Shown here: piece after piece, positions 34,671-45,849 of the stretch
How positions within the stretch are numbered: the first letter of the stretch is position 1
How the letters are laid out: every line of letters starts with the position of its first letter
The notes under the pieces: generated by a model
Database searches by the model: none
What the model saw: only the letters and a program-made list of their open reading frames with translations
What the model was told of the DNA's origin: nothing
Made by a program: the position numbers and the translations under genes
Assembly: GCA_030272155.1 (NCBI GenBank)
Contig: CP126193.1
Span: 7,006,001 to 7,070,000 of the forward strand
Origin: Tetradesmus obliquus
Lineage: Eukaryota > Chlorophyta > Chlorophyceae > Sphaeropleales > Scenedesmaceae
Direction: 5' to 3'
Length of the DNA: 64,000 nucleotides

Positions 34671-37227
34671 CTGCTGCCGCTGCCTTGTTCCCGCATCAGT
34701 CTGGTGATGCCGCCTTCAAAAGCCTGCTGTCATCAATCGTCGACACAGACTGCTGGCAGCAGGCCAAAGATGCCTCAGCCAAGAACATTTCACAGCTGCA
34801 GGCGCAGCTACGCACCAGGCAGGACAGGGTGCAGCAAAATGCCGCTGACCTGGCAGCGCAGCAGCAGCGGCTGGCTGACGTGCAGCAGCAGCAGCAGGCG
34901 TGGGAGCTTCACTGGCAGCAGCAGCAGGTGAGCGCAGCAGGGCTGTGTGGTGACAGGGTTGCCCCGGCCTGCACGGACGCATGAGAGGTTGCTAGGCAAA
35001 TCTGCGTTGAAAAGGGTCAGAAAGATCTTGATCACCGCCACACACTTGTCTACAGGTGTCCTGCCGGTTCCTGATGCGGCACAGCTGACCAAGAGCAGCG
35101 CAATTTGCTTTGCTGCCAATCTGACAAGGTTGCTCTTTCATTCCTTTATGTGAATTATGCAGGCTGATGTTCAGCAGGAAGAGCAGGCTGCTTGCAGCCA
35201 AGTGTTCGCAGCAGCAGACGCCATTGCCGCCCTGCAGCAGCAGCTGGCAGCAGCAGCAGCGCAAGCTACAGCAAAGCAGCAGCAGGTTGAAGCTGAAAAG
35301 GCAGCAGCACATGCAGCAGCCATGGCTGCTGAAGCTGCTGCTGCAGCGGAATCTGATGCTGAGAGGCAAGCACACATGCATAAATTGCTGCTGCTGCAGC
35401 AGCAGCAGGGCGCAGAAGACGGTACCTCACAGCAGCAGCAGCAGCAGCAGCAGCAGTTTGTTGAGTTTGATGAGGTGGCAGCAGAGGCAGCGCTGCGGCC
35501 GCTGCTGCTGGCAGAGCAGCATCTTGCAGAGCAGCTAGGGCAGCAGCAGTGGGGGACGCAGGAGCTCACCGGGCAGCTCACAGCACTCACAGCAAGGAGG
35601 AAGAAATATCTCCGCATCCAGGGTATTGACAGCGTGCCAGTTGGCAATGCCAATGGGAATGGCAGCCATGGCCATGCTACAGCAGCAGCTGCAGCAGCAG
35701 CAGCAGTGGAGTCAGATACTGCTGTGGGTGCTGCGGGCGGCAGCAGCGGCCGTGCGCGTAGTGGACTGGCGCCGGTGTGTGAGCAGTGCTTGCAACCAAT
35801 CAATGTGGACCTTTACAACAGGTATGGAGTTGATGCCCATTCACTTACATACATAGAGCTCCTATGCATGTGGCTCGTTGGATGCATGTTTTGACTTTTG
35901 GTGTGCTGCGCTGTATGCAGTCTGTCCTACGCTGAGCTGTCGCACTGATGGTCGATTTGCAGCAGCAGTGTATGTGCATAGGCTGCTGCCGCATCTGTCA
36001 CATACATCACACAGGTCACAACAGCCAGAACATACTTCTATATTGTCAGCAGTCACAGCCTTGCTAAGCATCTCACCCAAGCTTGCTCAGGTGCTGACAT
36101 ACCTGTTTTATGCCTTTATTTGATTGCACAAAGGAACCTGGAGTCGATGGCAGCAGAGGAGCAGCAGCTGCAGCAGCAGCTAGACGAATGCCTTCAGGCG
36201 GAGCAGCAGCTCAGGCAGCAATACACTGCTGCATCACAACAAGTGACTGCGCTGAAGCAGCAGCAGAAAGACGAGCGTGCATCGCTGCAGGCTGCACGGC
36301 AACAGGCAGTTGCCGAGCTGCAGCAGCAGCAGCGGCAGCAGCAGCAGCAGGCGAAGCAGCGGCAGGCTGCTCTGCAGGAGCAGATGCAGCAGCAGCTGAG
36401 GGAGCAGCAGCAGCGGCAGCAGCAGATTTGGGAGGAAGACAGGCGGCTGGAGCGGTAAGTTGCACAGGCCGCAAAGATGAGATGTAGATGTGCCACGCAT
36501 GTGTCTGCACACAGCTGTCTACCAGAGATTGCCATATCTACTTGTTGGACTAGCCGAAATGACAGCTGCATCACACCCACCGCAGTTATCATGCAACCCA
36601 TGTGGAGCATCCTCAGTTACAATCCGCATTTGCCGATACGTCATGCCCGTCTGCTATGATAGCACCCATAGTCTGACATGCCTCCTCAATCCTGCTACGC
36701 TGGATGCTGCACAGCCTCAAATGTGTCTGCACATGCGTCTGCACATGTAGGTGCACTGGTTTCTGCACATGTATCTGCAGTGACCTGGACAGCCTCAAGT
36801 GGCTGACAAATCAGCTGGCACTGGAGCCCCACATTCTCATAAAGATTCAATTTTCTGCTGCGATGGCTGCTGCGCTGCACTGCAATTTCGCAGTGACCTG
36901 GACAGCCTCAAGTGGCTGGCAAATGAGCTGGCACTGAAGCCCCACATTCTGAAACCCAAACTCATTTTGTGCTGCAATGGCTGCTGCGCTGCACTGCAAT
37001 GACGCAGTGACTTAGACAGCCTCAAGTGGCTGGCAACTGAGCTGGCACTTCAGCGCCACATTCCGAACCCGGCACTCAATTTCTGCTGCAATGGCTGCTG
37101 CGCTGCACTGCAAATTTTGCAGTGACCTGGACAGCCTCAAGTGGCTGGCGAATGAGGTGGCATCGGAGCAGCAGGCCCTGCAGGACACCCTGGGCAAGCT
37201 CAGCAGCAAGCTGGACATGCAGCTGCC

Positions 37228-37269
<42 letters not shown>

Positions 37270-38139
37270 TGCGGGGATGCAGACTCCTTCACCACACCCA
37301 GGGGTGCTAGTGCTTGAGTTTGAAGCGCTGGTGAAGCAGCTGTGTGATGCCAGCGGCAGCCTACGTCACAGCATACTAGATCATGCTGATTCCCTGGTGT
37401 CTGCGCGCAGCAAGCTGCAGCAGCTGTCTGCTGCGCTGAATCCGCATGCCTCGGAAGTGGGGCTGCTGCAGCAGCTGGTGGGTGAGAAGCAGCAGCAGCT
37501 GCAGGAGAACCAGCAGGGGGTAGAGGAGCTGACCAAGCAGGTGAGGTTGTATGGTTATTGCTGGCTAGTTGTCTGAAAGCGTGGTGCATATTGTGTTGAT
37601 AGTGTCACTGCTGGGGTTGCTTGAACTTGGAAGTGGCTGCCTTGCTGTTGTACAATGTTCAATGCTCAGCGTATTGATACGCAACTGCTTGGCACCCCGT
37701 CATTCCACCGTTGAGTACCGTGAGTGGAATTGCAACGGGTTCTGCTGCTGCTGCTGCTGCTGCTGCTGTCACTGCTGCTCGTGCTGCTGCAACCAACAAC
37801 ACAAATGCATATCTGTGTCACCAGGTGTCGCTGTGGCGGCGCGTGGACGCTGCCTTTGGCCGCACCGGCATTCCTTCCTTCATGCTGGAGTCCGTTCTGG
37901 GTGAACTTCAGGCCGCCTGCAGCCGCCACCTGGGGAAGCTCGCAGTGGGAATGAGCCTGGAACTCTCAGCCACCAGCGAGAGGAAGACCGTGAAAAGCGC
38001 TGCTACTGCTGGATCGACAAAAGGCAAGAAGAAGGCTGCTGCAGGCAGCAGTAAGCGGGGCAAGGGAGCTGCCGCCAGCAGTGCCGAGCTTGATGACAGC
38101 TCAGATGCAGATTTGTCTGACTCAGACACGGCTGCCGAC

Positions 38140-38187
<48 letters not shown>

Positions 38188-38958
38188 TCAAGTGTCTCTG
38201 GTGCAGCAACGCTCAAAGAGGAGATCTCAAAAGTAATCAGAGTGAGGGCCGCGGGCGGAGAGATGCGCCGCCGCAGCGTGGCGCAGCTATCTGGGGGAGA
38301 GAAGAAGCGTGTGGCGCTGGCGCTGGGTTTAGGGTTTGCTGAGCTGGCGGCTGCGCGGTCACGGCTGAGCAGCAACGTGCTGGTGCTGGACGAGGTGAGA
38401 GGCCCTGTACTGGGCGGCGGTGCAGCATGCTTTCTTGATTTGTTTTTTCTGCAGAAACCAGGCTGGCTGCGCAGATGTACAGCAATGCAAGTGCATGTTT
38501 GTGGTGCGGTTGTGCTGTGCTGGTCTGGAGCTGTTTGGAGGGAGAAGCAGCGAGTGGCGCTGGCGCTGGGGCTCAGGGTTTGTTGAGCTGGCGGCTGAGC
38601 TGGCGCGGCTGAGCAGCAATGCGCTGGTGCTGGACGAGGTGAGAGGATGATAGTGTACTGGAACTGTTAAAAAGTGTATGTTATATGCTGGTGGCAGGGG
38701 TGTGGTGTGCTGTGCTGCACAACAGCTGCTTCGAGTGCCGTGGTGCAAGGCCTAGTTCAGTGCTGTAAGCTTCTCTAGCCTGCCATGTTTCAGGCGGTCA
38801 GCTGATGGTGAGCACTATGCTAAGGAGTTAGGCATGCTATTGCCTGCCGCTCTTGCGTTATGGCAGCATAGGTAGACAGAGAGATAGAGAGTTCGGTTGT
38901 TGTTGCATTGCGTGCCTGCGACTGATCCTCACAACGCTGCCGCCGCCACTGTTACCAC

Positions 38959-39004
<46 letters not shown>

Positions 39005-39206
39005 GCCGCAGGTGCTTGAGAAGCTCGATGAGGAGGGCTGTGCCTGCGTGGCGGCGCTGCTCAAGGGTCTGCCCTACAGCAGCGTGTTTGTGGTGGGGCA
39101 GGCCAACAGCTTTGTCACGCGCGAGTTTGCCAGCGTGGACACAGTCGTGAAAGCAGGCGGCTGCTCGCGCGTGGAGATTGGGGCAGCGCTGCCGGCACAG
39201 CAGTAG
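28623..39206 (+). CDS. Fused SbcD-SbcC (Mre11/Rad50-like) nuclease-ATPase
   Basis: Sixteen exons: 28623-29028, 29337-29449, 29686-29774, 30106-30214, 30569-30719, 31146-31556, 31837-31991, 32648-32866, 33211-33300, 33593-33790, 34700-34927, 35163-35821, 36134-36454, 37123-37540, 37825-38394 and 39012-39206 (1443 aa). The nuclease half has DLH (103-105), GDFWDR (136-141), GNHD (169-172), GH (235-236) and GHYH (268-271). The ATPase half has a Walker A SNGAGKT ending near residue 540, a Gln-rich coiled coil, a CEQC zinc hook (929-932), a second coiled coil, the LSGGE signature (1344-1348), Walker B LVLDE and a C-terminal VGQANSF. Such complexes process DNA ends and hairpins. SbcC and SbcD, like Rad50 and Mre11, are normally separate proteins. 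The first 100 residues look like an organelle transit peptide (inferred). The ATG at 28623 was chosen because the longer frame starts at GTG. Confidence 0.92.
29462..29516 (+). repeat. CAG microsatellite in intron 2 of SbcCD
   Basis: About 17 CAG units lie directly after the exon-2 donor, one of the few intronic tracts in the CAG rather than CTG sense. Confidence 0.85.
29844..29872 (+). repeat. Exon-3 echo of SbcCD
   Basis: CAGCCTACACTGTTCAA followed by GTGAGC repeats the exon-3 end (QPTLFK plus donor) 93 bp downstream of the true donor at 29775. Confidence 0.75.
30449..30966 (+). repeat. Exon-5 echoes of SbcCD on both sides
   Basis: Upstream, the exon start (CTGCAG, then LAAQMNAS) is copied at about 30450-30486. 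Downstream, the exon end (HYHYPHTLPGTAITYI, then SPFQ plus donor) is copied at 30766-30838 and, more diverged, at 30880-30958. The true exon is 30569-30719. Confidence 0.88.
32101..32172 (+). repeat. Exon-7 echo of SbcCD
   Basis: The exon-7 end (ANTGMDxEVLALARGALQ plus donor) is repeated 175 bp downstream with GTAAGT as its donor. Confidence 0.88.
32321..33006 (+). repeat. Exon-8 (P-loop exon) echoes on both sides
   Basis: The start of exon 8 (SEVPPHSRLVLQ and VEGFGPF region) has a decayed copy at 32321-32409. Its end (AVSNGAGKTSLLTALLWAF plus donor) has a near-identical copy at 32936-33004, in which AGKT has become AGKI. The functional exon is 32648-32866. Confidence 0.9.
33394..33450 (+). 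repeat. Exon-9 echo of SbcCD
   Basis: Codons for YLNDSKKASVVVAA repeat the exon-9 segment YVNEDSKKAAVTVIG about 150 bp downstream. The copy lacks an evident donor. Confidence 0.75.
33741..34206 (+). repeat. Exon-10 echo array of SbcCD (four copies)
   Basis: The exon-10 end (SSLLPKTLVFTQEDLLALLQ plus donor GTGGG) occurs with exon ends at 33790, 33908, 34055 and 34201, spaced 118, 147 and 146 bp. The first is the functional exon end. The third also includes EQLLQARF. Confidence 0.92.
34328..34770 (+). repeat. Exon-11 echo array of SbcCD (four copies)
   Basis: The acceptor and exon-11 start (CACAG or ATCAG, then SGDAAFKSLLSSIVDTDC) begins at 34336, 34435, 34557 and 34700, spaced 99, 122 and 143 bp, with CTG tracts between copies. 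Only the last continues into the coiled coil. Confidence 0.92.
36778..37175 (+). repeat. Exon-14 echo array of SbcCD (four copies)
   Basis: GCAGTGACCTGGACAGCC and the following codons for DSLKWLANE occur four times at a spacing of about 111-117 bp, first near 36778. Each unit also carries GCTGCAATGGCTGCTGCGC-type intron sequence. Only the last copy (37123) opens into the 418-nt exon. Confidence 0.93.
38537..38640 (+). repeat. Exon-15 echo of SbcCD (signature motif to Walker B)
   Basis: The exon end coding for EKKRVALALGLGF, ELAA, RLSSNVLVLDE plus donor is copied at 38537-38638 with one frame-changing difference. It lies 245 bp after the true exon end at 38394. Confidence 0.9.
38959..39011 (+). 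repeat. CTG tract forming the 3' splice site of SbcCD exon 16
   Basis: About 14 CTG units, then CCGCCGCAG, lead directly into the last exon. It is a clear example of the acceptor-adjacent CTG tracts of this window. Confidence 0.85.
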
Positions 39207-39331
39207 AGCTTATTGCCTGATGCAGATTAGCTGGTCGCTGTGAAGCCTTCACCTCTGCAGCAGCTCGGCAGTGCTTGCTGTTGCTGCGCTGTGGGCTGGG
39301 TATGTCCTTTGGGTGGTGAAGCTGGGATCAT

Positions 39332-39336
39332 TGTAA
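39332..39336 (+). terminator. TGTAA poly(A)-type signal after SbcCD
   Basis: TGTAA, the usual chlorophyte polyadenylation signal, lies 126 bp after the SbcCD stop codon. Confidence 0.55.
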
Positions 39337-39703
39337 AATGTGTGTGACTATTTTAGCAGCGGTCTTGGGTTGCTTGCGTGGCACCTCATCACTCAGGTCT
39401 GTCGGACCCTACAACCAGGGTGACTGTCAGTGACTGTCACCGAATTACTGCGACTTGACTGTCTTGACGCCCTGGTTGCTGTGGACAGTACGCAAACATT
39501 TGCAGATGCAATCCATTCAGCAATCTCCGCTGCAACACACGGCAGTATCACCCTGCACACTTGCCGCACAAAATTCAAATCTGGTTGTCGAAGACCGTGA
39601 GCCTGGGGCGCGCCGATACCATCATTTAGCCTCACAAACTACTTCAAACATCTTTCAATAATTTACTGAGCGATAAGTTGAGCACTCTCACGCAGCTCCT
39701 GCC
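39337..39703. other. Short intergenic region, SbcCD to MYND copy 1
   Basis: Apart from a short GACTGTCA direct repeat near 39421-39436 and the start context of the next gene, nothing is recognised. Confidence 0.4.
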
Positions 39704-41616
39704 ATGCAGCAGCAGAGGGGGCAGGGTGGGCCGAACCAGCCAGAGCCAGAGGGATTCCGAAGGGTGAGATCAGTAACCTTCAGGGGCATGTGAACTTGCA
39801 GTGAATGTATTGGTTGTCGTGCATCATGCTTCCTATGCAAGAACCTGCCTATGCAGGCACCCCACTGCACCAGCAGCAGGGAGCTCCTGTAGCACACAGG
39901 TTACGCATCTGATGTGTGTGCAGCCTTGGCAGCTGTCATCTACTTTATCGTGTTCTGATTTTGTTGTTTGTAAATCTGGTTTGCTCTGCAGGTTTGCTCT
40001 GCCAGTGCTGATGCTGCATCCTCCTTGAGCCGCCTGTGGAAGCAGTCAGCACACGCCAAGCTGCTGCAGCGGCCACCAAACGAGCACACCAGCGCCAAAC
40101 ATGCCCTGCTATTTGAGGACTGCACTTCAAACGCTGCAAAGTTGAACAATTACATGACTGGCAGCATGCAGTGGGTGAGCAGCGGCGAATACAGGGCCGT
40201 GGAGGGTCTCTTAATTTGCACGCTTGCTGCGCGGCCGGTGTCAACGCTTGCCCGGCTGCTGGTGTGGCTGCAGCAGCGGCCGGAGCTGCTGCAGCTGCCC
40301 AGTATGGCAGAAGAAGTCTACGGGTCAAAAGCTGTCAACTGCTGTAAGCTGTGGTTCCACTGCAACCAAGGTATGGCGCGCCTGTTTCATCAGCGGGCTG
40401 TTCTGTTCAGTGAGCACTGGCAGCGAGCAACTCCAGCAACTCCAGCAGCAGCAGCACACCTCAGTGTGTGTCTTCGGTTACAGACAGTATGACTCTCAAC
40501 ACAGCACTGCCCCATTTCCATCTCAGCAGGCAAAATCGGCTGAATGCTTATTGCTCTGGGCCTGTCGCAATAGTGACAAGATTGCACAGCTGACATCAGG
40601 AGATTCTCTGGGTCTTGCAGTCTGCCATCGGTGTGGCAGCACTGCAGTAGCTAGTGGTAATTGTGTGCTTATCTTGGAGGCTTGTTGCATCATCGCTCGT
40701 ACAGTTGTGCACAACATCTGTCCCTGCTGCGAGAGGCATCGCCGGTGCTGCACCTGTATCTTATCTGCATATCTATCTGCATATCTTATGCTGCATGGCT
40801 CGTGCCATGCTGAGCCACCGCACCTGCTACAGACATAGCTGTTCATGTCATGTTTGCTATGGGTCTGCTGTGTGTGCCTGCAGCGCTGCAGTCGCTGCTG
40901 GAGACCGTGCACCTGTACTGCCTCAGCACGCGGCAGAGCGAGGACAGCAGCAGCAGCAGCAGCAGGCTGCTGCTGCAAGCAGGCGAGGAGCTGGTTAAGT
41001 CTGGTGAGCAGAGACTGATGCAAGTGTGGCACTCTGGCTTTGGCAGCAGCGTTGCGGCTGCAAGGCTGTGGGAGGTGTGTTGCTGCTGATCTACTCTTTG
41101 AGGAGAGTGATGTGAAGCTTGCAGCAGCAGCAGCAGATCTCAGGCAGCAGCAGCAGCAGTGGCCAGGCGTTGGTGTATTCTAGGGAGTTTGCGAGTACTC
41201 TCAACGCTGGGTCTTGCAAACTTTGCGCAAGGCATGTCCCGCTGCTCGCCCAGTTTCATACTTGTGCGTGGTGCCTGCACTTTGTTGATCACCAGTGTGT
41301 GTTCTGCTGCTGCTGCTGCTGCTGCTGCAGGCTTGCTGCAGCAGCTGCCGCGCTTCCTGTGGCAGTCTGTGCAGCTCATCGCAGCAGCAGGGCAGCCGCT
41401 ACCAGGCACTTCAGTCGTCACAAGCGTGCGCTTGCTGCAGGCAGTGACCAACCTGATCACGGAGGATGCATGCGCGATCAGCTGCGGTGTTCATCAGTCA
41501 TGGGCAGCTGAGGCGCTGCAGCAGCTGCTGAACTTTGCAGCAGCTGCAGGGGTGCTGAAGGCTCTGCCGGGCGGCACAGCAGAGGCAGCAGCAGCTGCAC
41601 GTTTGAGCCTGAGGAC

Positions 41617-41650
<34 letters not shown>

Positions 41651-43580
41651 GCTGGTTTAGGTGCAGACTCTGGCTGCAGCACCGGCTGTTTGATTGTCGC
41701 AGACACCACAGCCACCCTGTTTCGCCATTCTGTTGCCCTGCGCAACCACCAGGGCCGGTACTTGCTGTCTCAGCCAGTGGCTGCAGAGGTTGCGCTGCAG
41801 CTGCTTGCCATGCGCTGCCTCTACATGTACAAGCAGTATGGCAGCGTAACCGCAGAGCAGCAGCAGCAGCAGCAGCAGGGTGGTGTGTTGCAGCAGGTGA
41901 GCAAGCGCATGCGTGCTGACGTGCGGCGGCTGCTGCAGCTGCCAGGTGCACGGCAGCGGCTAGCGCAGCTGCTGCCAAGTGACGCATTCATGGCTGTGCA
42001 ATCCGAGGAGGTAACCAGGCAGGCAAGTGCCTCAGGTGACTCAGCTGAAGTCTTCTACAGGTTGCATTGCGGGGTTACCGCTGATCAGGTTGCTGTGCTG
42101 CACAGCCACCTGGACATCAGCAGCAGCAGCAGCAGCGGTGGCGGTGGCGGCGCGCTTGTGCTGTCTGCTGCGGCGCTGCAGCTGACAGCCGAGCTGCTGC
42201 TGCAGGCTGCACTGGAGTGGGAACGGCAGTACCTGCTGCTGCCGGACGCGCAGCAGCAGCTGGTGCTGACGTGGGGAGATGAATATGAATACGATGATGC
42301 TCCGGAGGCAGTATATGAAGTGGAGGATCTGATGCGGCCAGCTCACAGGCTACTGAAGGGGTGCTGCCAGCTGCTAGTGCAGCAGTCGGGACAGCTCTGG
42401 GCCAATGGGCAGTGGCAGACGCTGTCTCAGCTGCTGCAGCAGGGCGGCGGGCAGGTGCTGCTGCTGGGGATGACGCTGGCGGTGCGCTGCGGCAGCTTGG
42501 GGTGCTCCCTTGGGATGGAGGACATGCCACTCTTGCTGGTGTTGAAGCCGATTGTAGGTGAGGCTTGATGAAAGTGTGAAGAGCCGACAATGCACTGCAG
42601 ACTGTGCAATGCAGAGCTTGATGTTTAGCGATGAGTGGTCGTTAGGCAGTCATGAGCCATTCCGCGCTGCAGCAACCCATTGTTGTGAGGCTTTGAAGAG
42701 CCGGCAATGCACTGCAGAGCGTGCAGTGCAGTGCAGAGCTTGGTGGCAGTGATAAGTGGCACTATGCATGGATAAGCCAGCATGTGCTGCAGCAGGCTTG
42801 AGCGCTGCAAGGATGTGCGCACTCGGCTGTCGCATAACCTGTGCAAGCGTACCCCATGTTACGTTCACCGTGTGGCATCATATGTTCTGTGTTGTGTCCA
42901 CCATTTCATCCTGAATGCAGCAACTCGTTGGCCATGGCCGGCAGCGGCGGAAGCAAGCATAAGTCTCAGCAATCCTCGCCTTGCACACCTATTCGAGTCT
43001 ACACCACACTGCCTGGCGTCTAAACCTGTCATTCTCTGCATACTCTGGCTGGCCATGGGAGGAAAGAGAGCATGTGCAGCACCACTGCAGATCGGCTTGC
43101 TTCCCTGCTTCACTTGCGGGTCCCGCTCACTCTTGCGCTGCGCCGCGCTGTGTGTGCTGCTGCTGCTGCCGTGCAGTGTCTGGCGATCCTGTGCTGAGCG
43201 TGCGCGGGCAGATGTTTGCCAGCCAGCTGGCGCGCAAGCACCTGGTGCCCTTCTGCCAGTTCCTGGACATCTGCGCAAGGTCAAGCCAGCTGGGCCCAGA
43301 CTCTTTGCTCCCTTGTGCAACCGTGCTGGTTCACGGCTGTGGCAAACAGGGCAGCAAGGGGCTGGCAGAGCTGCTCGGCAGCCCAGCAGCAGCAGCAGCA
43401 CTGGGCTCGGCGCTGTGCAGCTGCCTCAAGGTGTGCATGCTGCACATCAGAGTGCAAGTCAGCGGCGTGCTGGAGGCACTTGCGGGCAGCGCCGCAATGT
43501 ACGGCGAGTACAAATTGCCTCGGCGGTTGGTGCAGCTCCTGAGACAGCTCAGCAGCGTACTGCAGCCAGCGTTGCAGGAT

Positions 43581-43630
<50 letters not shown>

Positions 43631-43950
43631 CGATCAGTCTGCTGGCGCTGCAGGATGCAGCAGCAACAGCAGCAGCAGCAGTTATGAGCAGGCCAGGGCC
43701 AGTGCCGTTTTCATATCCGTGCTGCTGTGCCGGGGTCTTGTGAGTGTGCATGAGGCTGTGGTGCGGCAGCCGGCTAATGTGGCACCTGAGCAGCAGCTGC
43801 AGCAGCAGCAGGTGGTGGGGCTTGCTGGCTCTGTTTGTGGCCAGCAGCTGATGCAGGGAGTGCTGTGGGTGTTTTGCGACCTGTACGCCACGCTGCAGCT
43901 GTGCCTGCCTGGCCTGCACGCAGCTGGCACTGAAGGTAGCTGTGATCCAG

Positions 43951-43991
<41 letters not shown>

Positions 43992-44510
43992 GTTCGTCCG
44001 CTTGGGCAGGCAAGCAGCAGCAGCAGCAGCAGCAGCAGCCAGGCTGTGCTCTGGCAGTACCTGCTGCGGCTGCATGAGTCGCGCAAGCTGGCGGCTGCAG
44101 CTGCAGCCTTCAGCAGCAAGTGGGATGCAGGTGCTATTGCTGCACTGCTTCAGCTGCAGGGCATTGAACAGCAGGCTGCTGCCAGTAGCACAGCAGCAGT
44201 GTCTCAACCAGCGACACCTGTCAACACAGAAGAGACGCAGCGCTTGCAGCAACTGTATCAGGATGCACTGACTTTCTGCAGGGCTTTGACGGCTGTTGCG
44301 CCGCTGCCCGTGGTGTGCAACCACCCCGGGTGTGTTGAGCTGCGTGGTGTGTCGGAGGCGGCAGCTGCGCGGCACGTGTGTGCGGGGTGCGGCTGCCGCT
44401 ACTGCAGCGCTGCCTGCCAGGCTGCTGGCTGGAGGAGCCACAAGAAGGGCTGTAGGCGCATGGCAGCATGCGGGATGAGGGTGGACGGAAAGCAGCCTGC
44501 TAGCCTATAG
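39704..44510 (+). CDS. MYND zinc-finger protein, array copy 1 (intact)
   Basis: Five exons: 39704-39763, 39992-40370, 40884-41003, 41331-42557 and 43177-44510. The total is 1040 codons with stop (1039 aa). A short acidic N-terminus is followed by helical repeats rich in Leu/Gln/Ala, including SLSRLWKQSAHAKLLQRPP, LARLLVWLQQRPELLQLP and LLQQLLNFAAAAGVLKALPG. These are broken by Ser and Ala runs from CAG-type codons. The C-terminus is a MYND finger with ligands C976, C981, C997, C1000, C1005, C1009, H1017 and C1021, in the spacing C-x2-C-x4-C-x3-C-x7-H-x3-C for the second half. MYND fingers usually bind short Pro-rich peptides. No SET domain is present, so it is not a SMYD methyltransferase. 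The cellular role is unknown. The CAG-sense exons and CTG-ended introns are typical of the window. Confidence 0.88.
42558..42745 (+). repeat. Exon-4/intron-4 border echo of MYND copy 1
   Basis: ATTGT..GTGAGGCTT, GAAGAGCC and GGCAATGCACTGCAGA-type sequence after the exon-4 donor (42558) is repeated from about 42685, an offset of 127 bp. The copy includes the donor-like GTGAGG. Confidence 0.75.
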
Positions 44511-44837
44511 GAACGGCAAAAGTCGTTTGGGTGCAGCTGTGCTCGACGACAGCAGCAGCAGCAGCTGCGGCGGCGGCGGCGGCAACAGCAGCAGCAGCAG
44601 CAGCAGCAGTACTTCTCGTTCCACACGCCATGTGGAGTACACAGTGGATGATCGGGCGGACGGTGGCGTGGCGTCTAAGGTGAGCCTTGAATCTAGCATC
44701 TCAGTGTAATGTTGCGTGCTTGTGCGTGGTTGTTGGGATTGAGACACTGCATGCTGCTGTGGTGGATGCGACGATAACAGGCGTGATGTTTGCCTTATGC
44801 AGAACAACTTAATTTGCTGTTGCTGCTGCTGCTGCAG
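44511..44837. other. Interval after MYND copy 1
   Basis: A TGTAA poly(A)-type signal lies at 44705-44709, about 195 bp after the MYND 1 stop. An open frame at 44527-44709 with Ser/Gly runs has no known domain. A CTG tract (44818-44836) ends at the acceptor of the following exon relic. Confidence 0.45.
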
Positions 44838-45017
44838 GTGCTTGAGAACTTCTCTCAAGCTTGAAGCTTGATGCGGAGGGCTGTGCCTGCATGGCGGCGC
44901 TGCTGAAGGGTCTGCCTACAGCAGCGTGTTTGTGGTGGGGCAGGCCGACAACTGTGGACTCCTGGATTTGTCAGTGGTTGACCAAAGCGGCCAAGGCGGC
45001 AGCTGCTCACGCGTGGT
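44838..45017 (+). pseudogene. Decayed copy of the SbcCD terminal exon
   Basis: After GCTGCAG the sequence reads GTGCTTGAGAAC, then GAGGGCTGTGCCTGC, GGCGGCGCTGCTGAAGGG, AGCAGCGTGTTTGTGGTGGG and GGCGGCAGCTGCTCACGCG. These are the landmarks, in order, of SbcCD exon 16 (39012-39206). Insertions, deletions and an early TGA destroy the frame. It keeps the CTG-tract acceptor. It shows that the segment duplicated with the MYND gene started inside the SbcCD gene, about 5.8 kb upstream. Confidence 0.9.
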
Positions 45018-45849
45018 GGTAACTCGAACCCCGCAAGGAGCAAGGAATCGACGGTGCAGAAGGATGCCGTGCAGTAGCTAAGCGAAGCGGGGCTGCTGTA
45101 CGTCTAGTAATGATTAGGGGCTGGTTGCCATCATGCAGCATGCCAGTGCGTTATAGTCAATGGCCGAATCCAGTTGATGGCATGGAGTAGGTGGTTGCTG
45201 ATGAGCCTGTCAATGGCTCAAAAGCAGGCTGTGTTCCCGTCGCGTAACACACAAACGGTGATTGAGCAGCACCACTGGCACAGATCAGTAGAGCAGTCTG
45301 GTGTGAAGCACTTGGGCAGCAGTCGGCGGCGGTTTATGCCTCTGGAAGCTGGAGATGTGACACTTTGTTCTGGGCTCAGCAGGGTGCAGTGGGCTGTCTT
45401 AAAAGATCTAGAACAGGAGGGGCTGAAAGATTGTGTTTATTGGAGAGCCACAATGAGCAGTTTACGCTGTGCAACAGCTGCTGCCAACACCAGAACCAGG
45501 ACAGTTGCCAACTGTGCTCCCACCCCCTGGAGCCCGTGGGCTGTCACATGACATGCCTGTCAGTAACTGAAGCACTGTTCAGCAGCTTATGCGAAAAGAT
45601 ACGGCGTGACACTGTGTGTACTATGGTTGAGTAAGCCTTCGGTTGAATGTTCGTACGTCGCTGCCACGGACGCGGCAGACACGACACCAGCTCCCTGCGC
45701 ACATGCAGCACACATCGCTGATAAGAAGTCCGTGCACCTGGACTGCAGCCGATCCCACAAATAAACCACTAAGACTATATTTAAGTTTGATTGCATCACG
45801 CCAAAGTTGAAAACATTTGAAACTGGCGCCGTAGCGCGCCCTTACTGCC
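45018..45849. other. Interval before MYND copy 2
   Basis: Open frames at 45174-45551 and 45365-45634 are not recognised. This corresponds to the SbcCD-MYND spacer of the parental unit, but is about 335 bp longer, so extra sequence was gained. Confidence 0.4.

Noticed and set aside
39704-44510. SMYD-type methyltransferase
   Set aside because: A MYND finger is present but no SET-domain motifs (such as NHSC or GEEL) were seen anywhere in the protein.
45174-45634. Possible small gene between the SbcCD relic and MYND copy 2
   Set aside because: Overlapping frames give different Cys-rich peptides, none recognisable; the position matches a duplicated intergenic spacer.
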